A stretch of 6,173 bases of DNA, taken from the NCBI GenBank assembly GCA_964460935.1, contig CAYWSM010000061.1, positions 1 through 6,173 of the forward strand. The letters are read 5' to 3'. Positions within the stretch are counted from its first letter, which is position 1, and each line of letters opens with the position of its first letter. Shown here in pieces: positions 1 through 5,671 of the stretch. A model generated the notes under the pieces. It had not been told where the DNA came from and made no database searches. It worked only from the letters and a program-made list of their open reading frames with translations. Both the position numbers and the translations under genes were made by a program. Source of the stretch: DATMXP01 sp964460935. Its GTDB lineage: Bacteria > Acidobacteriota > Terriglobia > Terriglobales > Acidobacteriaceae.

Positions 1-1651
1 TCTCGATACCCGAATCGAGAAGAACGGAATGCTTCACGGCAATGCCCTTACCACTGTCGCTTCGGATGTCGGCGCTTTGCGGGCGGTGAATTTCAATCTC
101 TTCTCCAGGTTGCGCGTCCAGAAGGTTACGGATGTTGACGGCAATGCCTTGCCGTTTATCCAGGAAGACAAAGACCATGACGCCGACTACTGGGTGATTC
201 TGCCCAAAGCGTTAGCCAAGGGAGAGAAATTCGACATTCGTAGCATTTACGAAGGCAAAGATGCCGTAATCAGCGAGGGCGGAGGGAACTACTATCCGGT
301 GGCTCGGGAAAACTGGTTTCCGAACACAGAATTCGGCCGGTATGCCACTTACGAAATGCGGTTTTCGGTGCCCAAGCACGTGCAGTTGATTGCGAATGGA
401 GATTTGGTCAGCCAGAAAACAGAAGGAGACCAGGAAGTCACGGTATGGAAGACCGACGTTCCCGAATCAATCGCCGGCTTTAATCTGGGAATCTTCAAAA
501 AGCTCGACGTCAAACTACCGCGCGGTGGGTACACCATCGAATCCTATGCCAACGTCGAATCGCCCGACGACATCACCGGGCTCAAGCAGTACGCCGAGTC
601 ATACGCTGCGGGGGCGGTGGCTCTCGGCAATATGAACACCACGGGCATGATGAAGAAGCCTTTGGCGGAAGCTCAGCTTGCAGTCGATCTTTACAGTTAC
701 TACTTCGGCGATCTGCCGTTTAAGCGCGTTTCCATGACCCAACAAACGGCATGCAGCTATGGGCAGTCCTGGCCAAGCCTCGTGTACCTGCCCATCTGCT
801 CGTACTTCGATAACACTGTACGTCACCAACTTGGGCTCGATGATGTCCGCGGCTATTGGACAGTGGTCGCGCCGCATGAAGTCGCTCATCAGTGGTGGGG
901 ACACGCGGTCGGCTTTAACTCCTATCGCGACCAGTGGCTCAGCGAAGGTTTTGCCGATTTCTCTGCTTCCCTGTTCATTCAACTCGGCCTCAAGGACGAC
1001 AAGGGCTACCGGAAGTTCTGGAAAGACGAGTACGAACTGATGACCGAGAAAAACGCGATGGGGTTCCGCGGCATCGATGCCGGTCCGTTGACCCTCGGTT
1101 ATCGTCTCGCTACGACAAAAACCGGCAACATCCCTCGCAGCTTGATCTATCCCAAGGGCGCCTTCGTCCTGCACATGGTCCGCATGATGATGTGGAACCC
1201 CCAAAATGGCGACCAGAACTTCCGCGAGTTTATGCAAGACTTCGTCAAGACCTACTACAACCGATCAGCTTCCACCGAGGATTTCAAAGAAGTACTCGAG
1301 AAACACATGCAGCCCAATATGGATCTCGAGGGGAACCACAAGATGGACTGGTTCTTCAATGAATATGTCTTCGGAACAGCCTTTCCCAGCTATAAGTTCG
1401 ATTATTCCTTCGAACCCATACAGGGCGGCATGACGATGAAGTTCAAGATCACTCAGTCGAATGTGGATGACAACTTTCGTATGCTGTTGCCAGTCTACTT
1501 CGAACTGGCCGATGGACGGATGGTTCGGCTGGGGACTATTCCTATGATTGGCAACAAAAGCATTGAGAATTCCGTGCCCATTAACGGGCTGCAACAAGCT
1601 CCGAAACGCGCCATGCTCAGCTACAACTACGATGTGCTCGGCGCGTTCTGA
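1..1651 (+). CDS. M1-family zinc metallopeptidase, 5'-truncated by window edge
   Basis: Zinc-dependent peptidase of the M1 (gluzincin) family, expected to cleave peptides or proteins. The frame is open to the left edge: codons from base 2 read LDTRIEKNG before the ATG at 29, and this fits the family's N-terminal beta domain, so that ATG is probably internal and the true start lies outside. Numbering from that Met, residues 1 to about 170 form the beta-rich N-terminal domain. The zinc site is HEVAH at 283-287 plus E306 in WLSEGF, the exact HExxH-X18-E spacing; E284 is the catalytic base. Y374 in the IYPKGA segment matches the transition-state-stabilising Tyr. DWFFNEYV (440-447) leads into a beta-rich C-terminal segment ending at TGA 1649-1651. 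Where GxMEN normally lies, 38 residues before the HExxH, the protein reads GQSWP (245-249), so classical aminopeptidase activity is uncertain. The signal peptide, if any, is not visible, so location is unknown. Family call is firm; substrate is unknown. Confidence 0.95.
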   Translation, partial: LDTRIEKNGMLHGNALTTVASDVGALRAVNFNLFSRLRVQKVTDVDGNALPFIQEDKDHDADYWVILPKALAKGEKFDIRSIYEGKDAVISEGGGNYYPVARENWFPNTEFGRYATYEMRFSVPKHVQLIANGDLVSQKTEGDQEVTVWKTDVPESIAGFNLGIFKKLDVKLPRGGYTIESYANVESPDDITGLKQYAESYAAGAVALGNMNTTGMMKKPLAEAQLAVDLYSYYFGDLPFKRVSMTQQTACSYGQSWPSLVYLPICSYFDNTVRHQLGLDDVRGYWTVVAPHEVAHQWWGHAVGFNSYRDQWLSEGFADFSASLFIQLGLKDDKGYRKFWKDEYELMTEKNAMGFRGIDAGPLTLGYRLATTKTGNIPRSLIYPKGAFVLHMVRMMMWNPQNGDQNFREFMQDFVKTYYNRSASTEDFKEVLEKHMQPNMDLEGNHKMDWFFNEYVFGTAFPSYKFDYSFEPIQGGMTMKFKITQSNVDDNFRMLLPVYFELADGRMVRLGTIPMIGNKSIENSVPINGLQQAPKRAMLSYNYDVLGAF

Positions 1652-1682
1652 TGCAACGGCACATGCTGGTTCGAAATGTTAC

Positions 1683-1698
1683 AGCTTCCTGGGAAGCT
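1683..1698 (+). other. Hairpin just downstream of the peptidase gene
   Basis: AGCTTC (1683-1688) and GAAGCT (1693-1698) form a perfect 6-bp stem around a CTGG tetraloop, 31 nt after the peptidase stop codon. What follows is A/T-rich (AACAATTA) but has no T-tract, so it is not a standard intrinsic terminator. It could protect the 3' end or contribute to weak termination. The inverted repeat is certain; the role is a guess. Confidence 0.35.
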
Positions 1699-1741
1699 AA
1701 CAATTAGCTCAGCTATTTCAGCAGCTTTACGATGAAGCCAA

Positions 1742-1760
1742 GACAATTGTCGCAAGCGAC
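1742..1760. promoter_or_regulatory. Overlapping palindromes, candidate activator binding site
   Basis: GACAATTGTC (1742-1751) is a perfect 10-bp palindrome. It overlaps a second perfect inverted repeat, GTCGC-AA-GCGAC (1749-1760), centred about 135 bp upstream of the predicted start site at 1890. Sigma-54 activators usually bind dyad-symmetric sites roughly 80-200 bp upstream, so the position is right. Only symmetry and position support this; no known regulator's consensus is claimed. Confidence 0.4.
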
Positions 1761-1771
1761 GTGATGTGATT

Positions 1772-1803
1772 TCTTGAATCCAGCCTCTCCGGTCCGTTCA
1801 AGA
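1772..1803. promoter_or_regulatory. Inverted repeat TCTTGAA-N18-TTCAAGA, candidate activator site
   Basis: TCTTGAA (1772-1778) and TTCAAGA (1797-1803) are exact reverse complements separated by 18 bp, centred near -102 relative to the predicted sigma-54 start. The half-site centres are 25 bp apart, roughly two and a half helical turns. A dimeric enhancer-binding protein could bind here, but a 7-bp repeat with a free spacer can occur by chance in a region of this size. Confidence 0.3.
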
Positions 1804-1862
1804 TTTTGTAGCTGTTTGGCGGTGGAAAACCGATAAGTACTTGCGATTCAGCGGAAGTGAAC

Positions 1863-1879
1863 TTGGCACGGGGCTTGCA
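1863..1879 (+). promoter_or_regulatory. Sigma-54 (RpoN) -24/-12 promoter for the receptor gene
   Basis: TTGGCACGGGGCTTGCA matches the sigma-54 consensus (TTGGCACG-N4-TTGCA) at every conserved base. The -24 GG lies at 1865-1866, the -12 GC at 1877-1878, and exactly 10 bases separate them. The predicted transcription start is near G1890, giving a leader of about 239 nt before the ATG at 2129. Such promoters need RpoN and an AAA+ enhancer-binding protein, so the receptor would be tightly signal-dependent. No gene for either factor is in the window. It is intergenic and correctly oriented, which argues against a chance match. Confidence 0.85.
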
Positions 1880-1934
1880 ATATCGTTGAGCGGGGACCGT
1901 GGGGTTTCTTCCCGAAGTTCGCGGCAACCACAGC

Positions 1935-1958
1935 CTGCGACGGAAGGACTTCCGGCAG
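1935..1958 (+). other. Leader stem-loop 1 (bulged)
   Basis: CTGC (1935-1938) pairs with GCAG (1955-1958). Inside it CGGAA (1941-1945) pairs with TTCCG (1950-1954) around a GGAC loop, leaving a GA bulge at 1939-1940. This gives nine Watson-Crick pairs in the predicted transcript, about 45 nt after the start site. Pairing was read by eye with no folding energy calculated. Confidence 0.45.
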
Positions 1959-2020
1959 TGTAGGAATCACACACCAGTTTCTCCGCTCCGGTTCAGGGGC
2001 ATTTCACCGTAGTTATTTCG

Positions 2021-2050
2021 CGTGCCGTTGTGTGTCTGCAACGACGCACG
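2021..2050 (+). other. Leader stem-loop 2 (10 bp with AC bulge)
   Basis: CGTGC CGTTG (2021-2030) pairs with CAACG (2039-2043) and GCACG (2046-2050), with AC bulged at 2044-2045 and an 8-nt loop, TGTGTCTG. Ten Watson-Crick pairs make it the longest hairpin in the leader. It has no T-tract, so it is not an intrinsic terminator; a regulatory or stabilising role is possible. Confidence 0.45.
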
Positions 2051-2073
2051 GCGACGGTCGATTGATATTTCTC

Positions 2074-2089
2074 TCCGCCGGTCGGCGGA
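2074..2089 (+). other. Leader stem-loop 3 (GC-rich)
   Basis: TCCGCC (2074-2079) pairs with GGCGGA (2084-2089) around a GGTC tetraloop, a compact and very stable 6-bp stem ending 39 nt before the receptor start codon. No T-tract follows it. Confidence 0.45.
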
Positions 2090-2114
2090 TCGTCGAGCCC
2101 TACCCCTGTGGGCT

Positions 2115-2123
2115 GAAAGGTGA
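2115..2123 (+). promoter_or_regulatory. Ribosome binding site of the receptor gene
   Basis: GAAAGGTGA lies 5 nt before the ATG at 2129 and contains GGTGA (2119-2123), complementary to the 16S anti-Shine-Dalgarno region. It directly abuts the AGCCC/GGGCT hairpin (2096-2114). An in-frame TGA at 2126-2128 immediately precedes the ATG, so 2129 is the earliest possible start in this frame. Confidence 0.75.
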
Positions 2124-2128
2124 CCTGA

Positions 2129-5100
2129 ATGAATACGCGGAAACTGCTCATCACAGCTTTGACTCTCGTGCTGTACCTGAGCGCAACATCATTTCTCTGT
2201 GCACAGAGTTTGACCCAAGGCGCCGTTCGCGGATCAGTGCTCGATCCCAGCGGCGCAGCCATCCCGGGCGCTAGCGTCACTCTGCACAATGACGACACCG
2301 GGACGAATTTCACCAGCAAAACCAGTTCCACGGGAGGTTACAACTTTGCACTACTGCCTCCGGGACACTACACCCTGACGATCACGGCTCCCAATTATCA
2401 GACCGTATCGCGCCGCGTGGTTGCGACTCTGGGTCAGGTGACGGCTGCGGACATTCAACTCTCGCTGGCGACGCAGAACCAGACCGTCACGGTCACAGCG
2501 GAGGGAGGTGTGCTACAGACTATCTCGCCGGCGCCGTCGACGACCATGTCGACCGAACAGATTCAATTAGTGCCGAATGGCGGCGGCGATCTTTCCTACA
2601 TCGCGCAGACTTCGCCGGGCTCGCAGATGAACACGCAAGGCGGGTACGGCAACTTCGCGTCGAATGGCCTTCCGGCGATCACGAATAACTTTACCGTGAA
2701 CAGCATGCCGGAGAACGACCCGTTCCTGAACCTGAACAACTCGGGCGCGACCAACATTCTGCTGGGGCAGAACGATGTTGGCGAGGCGACGGTGGTCACG
2801 AACGGCTACGAAGGACAGTACATGCAAGCCGGCGCGAACGTGAACTACCTGAGCCGCTCGGGCACGAATACGTTCCATGGCAACGCAATCTGGCGCTGGA
2901 ATGGGCGATACGTCAATGCCAACAACTACTTCAACAAGCAGAATACGCCGCCGACGCCGCGTGGTTTCGTCAACGACAACATGTGGGCGGCGTCCTTTGG
3001 CGGACCGATCAAGAAGGACAAGACCTTCTTCTTCGTGAACACCGAGGGCCTCTACGTCATCGTACCGGTATCTTCGATCGTGAAAGTGCCGAGCACGCAG
3101 TTCCAGACGGCCACACTGGCGAATATCGGGGCCACCCAGCCGGCAGCGCTTGATCTGTACCGGAGCATGTTCAACATCTACAACAACGCGCCGGGAGCGG
3201 CCAACGCCGCCAACGTCATTCCCGGGGGCGGTTGTCCGGATAATTTCACAGTAAGCGGATTCGGAGGGACTGGCGGTGCGCCTTGCGCGTTGCAGTACAA
3301 CTCCACTGTTAATGCCAACACGCATGAATGGCTGATCACGGGACGCCTGGACCAGAACATCGGCAACAACGATAAGGCCTTCGTCCACTTCCGCATGGAT
3401 CGCGGCCTGCAGGCGACCCTAACGAGTCCACTGGATCCGATTTTCAATGCCACCAGCTTCCAGCCGCAGTATGAAGGACAGCTCCAGTGGACGCACACAC
3501 TGAGCAACAACACCATCAATTCGTTCAACCTGAACGGGTCGTACTATCGAGCGATTTTCGACTTCACGGACCGGGCGGCAGCTTTGGCATTGCAGCCTCT
3601 GGAGTTCTCATTCTCCGGCGGTGCATTCACCACGCTGGGCCGCGGATATAACACGTTTCCTCAGGGCCGCAACGTTACGCAGTATGGCTTCGTCGATGAC
3701 TTCAGCCACACGATGGGGAACCACACCATCAAGGTTGGAGCGAACTTAGCTCGTTTCGACGTGACAACGTTCGGGCCTGGAATCGGAATTATGCCGATTT
3801 CCGCCGGTGAGACTCTCACTGATTTCTATAACGGTCTTGCCAGCAACTACACGCAGGCTTTCCCGACGCGGCTGGAACAGCCGATCAACCTTTACAACCT
3901 GGGCTTCTACGGCCAGGACACCTGGCGTGTCCGCAATAGGCTGACATTAACGTTCACGATGCGTGCGGACCGCAATTCCAATCCGAATTGCGTGACGAAC
4001 TGCATCAACCGGTTCGCCGGCGATTTTGAATCCGTCAATCACGATTTGACCACGCCTTATAACCAAACCATCCTCTCCGGCCTAAGCCAGGCGCTACCCG
4101 GTTCGTATCACCCGTGGACCTTGGAGCCTCGCTTCGGGTTCAACTGGGCTCCGTACGGAACGGATGCGGGATTGGTGGTCAGCGGTGGATTCGGGTTATT
4201 CGGCACAACGCTGCCGGCAGCATTCGTTGACAGCCTAGTATCGAATTTGCCGGCAGATCCGTCGTTCACGGTCAGTGGCCGGCCGTTTGCGCCGGGTGTA
4301 AACGGCAATGCGCAGAGTGCTGCTGCCGCGGCGGCGGCCGCACTGCAGAGCGGCTTCGCACAAGGTGCAACGTGGGCCGATCTGAATTCCGCGGTTTTGT
4401 CATCAACCGGAACCGCATTCGCCACTCCAAACTTCTTCAACGCCGGAGCCGACTATCACACACCGCGATTCCAGGAATGGGACCTGCAAGTGCAGAAGTC
4501 GATCGGCGCCAACAGTTCGCTGACCCTGAAGTATGTCGGCAATCACGGCATTTGGGAACAAATCAACAACACCGGCCTGAACGGCTACTGCGGAACGACG
4601 CTGATTGCGACGCAGGATCCCACCACCGCGGTTCCATGCCTGGGTGGTCCGGACACCGCATTGGGATCATTGGGGTTCACCGGAACGACGTTTGCGGGAT
4701 TGCCGACAACGCCGTTGGATCCGCGCTTCAATACCATCACTCAATTCTCGTCCGGGTATAACTCGAACTATAACGGCCTGACAGCGTCGTTCCAGCGGCG
4801 CTTCTCATCGTTCCAGTTCCAGTTGAACTACACCTGGAGCCATGCGCTGGATTACGTTTCCAACGCGGGCGTCGGGAATGAGCCGTTCAACGATAATACA
4901 AACCTCAGCGTTACAAATCCGCAGAACCCGTTTAACGTTTTCCAGAACATGTATGGCAATGCCGACTACGACATTCGCCATTACTTCAGCGCCAATTATG
5001 TCTATAGCACGCCGAAGAACGCGTTCGGCGGCGGCAAACTTGGACACTTTTTGGCTGACTGGACGATCGCGGGGTCAATCTTCGCGCGTTCGGGTCTGCC

Positions 5101-5590
5101 GTTCACGGTCACGGATGCCACGACGGGTCCAACGCTGTCGGCCTATGGATACGGCGGCGTCGATCTGGTCGGCTCGATCTTCGGCGACCAGATCGGCGGG
5201 TTCGGCACGGGAGCTCTGACGTGCGGCTCGCAATACTCGCACTCCGCCGATCCGTGCGCGGCAATGGCCAACAACTTTGCTGCGTCAACGACGGGTTTTG
5301 GCAACCAGCGCCGGAACCAGGTGTACGGTCCAAACTTCTTTGATACGGACCTGACAATCTCGAAGGAGATCCCGATTCCCCGGTGGGAAAGCGCCCGCCT
5401 GAGCATCGGAGCAACCGCCTTCAACCTGTTCAACCACCCGAATTTCGATCAACCGGTACAGGATGTGACCAGTGGAAGCTTTGGCTTCATCCAGTCCACG
5501 GTGAATCCGCCGACATCGATTTACGGGTCGTTCCTTGGAGCGGACGCTTCTCCACGTACGCTGCAAAGCTCGATCAAACTTATTTTTTAA
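2129..5590 (+). CDS. Oar-like TonB-dependent outer-membrane receptor
   Basis: Outer-membrane transporter energised by TonB, expected to bind and import an unidentified large substrate; plug-barrel proteins of this Oar-like type commonly carry an extra N-terminal domain. The start is fixed by the in-frame TGA just before the ATG. Residues 1-25 are a signal peptide (basic NTRK, hydrophobic core, likely cut after LCA25). Residues about 31-114 form a carboxypeptidase-regulatory-like beta sandwich (GSVLDPSGAAIPGASVTL). QTVTVTAE (118-125) resembles a TonB box. The plug spans about 130-245, ending near GANVNYLSRSGTNTFHG (235-251), and the rest is barrel, with FNLFNHPNF at 1098-1106 and a terminal Phe typical of outer-membrane proteins. 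The 1153-aa length is normal for the family. The mature protein has eight cysteines in four close pairs, and an Ala8 run at 731-738. It has its own sigma-54 promoter and terminator. There is no SusD partner beside it, so a SusC role is unlikely. Family is firm; substrate unknown. Confidence 0.95.
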   Translation: MNTRKLLITALTLVLYLSATSFLCAQSLTQGAVRGSVLDPSGAAIPGASVTLHNDDTGTNFTSKTSSTGGYNFALLPPGHYTLTITAPNYQTVSRRVVATLGQVTAADIQLSLATQNQTVTVTAEGGVLQTISPAPSTTMSTEQIQLVPNGGGDLSYIAQTSPGSQMNTQGGYGNFASNGLPAITNNFTVNSMPENDPFLNLNNSGATNILLGQNDVGEATVVTNGYEGQYMQAGANVNYLSRSGTNTFHGNAIWRWNGRYVNANNYFNKQNTPPTPRGFVNDNMWAASFGGPIKKDKTFFFVNTEGLYVIVPVSSIVKVPSTQFQTATLANIGATQPAALDLYRSMFNIYNNAPGAANAANVIPGGGCPDNFTVSGFGGTGGAPCALQYNSTVNANTHEWLITGRLDQNIGNNDKAFVHFRMDRGLQATLTSPLDPIFNATSFQPQYEGQLQWTHTLSNNTINSFNLNGSYYRAIFDFTDRAAALALQPLEFSFSGGAFTTLGRGYNTFPQGRNVTQYGFVDDFSHTMGNHTIKVGANLARFDVTTFGPGIGIMPISAGETLTDFYNGLASNYTQAFPTRLEQPINLYNLGFYGQDTWRVRNRLTLTFTMRADRNSNPNCVTNCINRFAGDFESVNHDLTTPYNQTILSGLSQALPGSYHPWTLEPRFGFNWAPYGTDAGLVVSGGFGLFGTTLPAAFVDSLVSNLPADPSFTVSGRPFAPGVNGNAQSAAAAAAAALQSGFAQGATWADLNSAVLSSTGTAFATPNFFNAGADYHTPRFQEWDLQVQKSIGANSSLTLKYVGNHGIWEQINNTGLNGYCGTTLIATQDPTTAVPCLGGPDTALGSLGFTGTTFAGLPTTPLDPRFNTITQFSSGYNSNYNGLTASFQRRFSSFQFQLNYTWSHALDYVSNAGVGNEPFNDNTNLSVTNPQNPFNVFQNMYGNADYDIRHYFSANYVYSTPKNAFGGGKLGHFLADWTIAGSIFARSGLPFTVTDATTGPTLSAYGYGGVDLVGSIFGDQIGGFGTGALTCGSQYSHSADPCAAMANNFAASTTGFGNQRRNQVYGPNFFDTDLTISKEIPIPRWESARLSIGATAFNLFNHPNFDQPVQDVTSGSFGFIQSTVNPPTSIYGSFLGADASPRTLQSSIKLIF

Positions 5591-5611
5591 ACGCCGAGCA
5601 CACTCGTCACT

Positions 5612-5646
5612 CGAGCCGGTCGAAATTTTGGCCGGCTCGTTTTTTT
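5612..5646 (+). terminator. Intrinsic terminator of the receptor gene
   Basis: CGAGCCGG (5612-5619) and CCGGCTCG (5632-5639) form a perfect 8-bp GC-rich stem, extendable inward by a T-G wobble and a C-G pair, with an A/T-rich loop. Seven T residues follow at 5640-5646. It begins 21 nt after the receptor stop codon. On the minus strand the stem is not followed by a T-tract, so it should act only on plus-strand transcripts. Confidence 0.92.
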
Positions 5647-5671
5647 GCACGGTGCAGCAGGGAAGCATGAA

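Larger units (their letters stand above)
1652..2128. other. Intergenic regulatory region, no gene
   Basis: This 477-bp stretch contains no convincing coding sequence; the short open frames across it lack good start signals and recognisable protein character. In order it holds a hairpin after the peptidase gene, inverted repeats at 1742-1760 and 1772-1803, a sigma-54 promoter at 1863-1879, and a predicted leader from about 1890 with stem-loops at 1935-1958, 2021-2050, 2074-2089 and 2096-2114, ending in the ribosome binding site of the receptor gene. Confidence 0.8.

Noticed and set aside
29..31. ATG at 29 as the true start of the peptidase
   Set aside because: The frame is open upstream to the window edge and the preceding residues fit the family's N-terminal beta domain; a start here would remove part of that domain.
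599..1237. 212-codon open frame on the minus strand inside the peptidase gene
   Set aside because: It is antisense to the conserved catalytic core of the M1 peptidase and has no family features or start signal of its own.
2129..2206. Receptor as a lipoprotein, because of Cys24 near the signal-peptide end
   Set aside because: The residues before Cys24 (S-F-L) do not make a proper lipobox, and signal peptidase I cleavage after Ala25 fits a TonB-dependent receptor better.
2032..2274. 80-codon plus-strand frame starting in the leader and overlapping the receptor start
   Set aside because: It would need a GTG start with no clear ribosome binding site, overlaps the receptor's signal-peptide region in another frame, and its product has no recognisable features. 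A leader peptide is not excluded but is unsupported.
2567..3388. 273-codon open frame on the minus strand inside the receptor gene
   Set aside because: It lies fully antisense to a well-supported receptor coding region. Its product is rich in Arg, Val and His with no recognisable domain, as expected from the complement of GC-rich codons.
5647..5671. Terminator for the minus-strand transporter gene
   Set aside because: Only a 4-bp TGCA/TGCA stem precedes the A-run as read on the minus strand, and no T-tract follows a stable stem, so there is no supportable intrinsic terminator in that direction.
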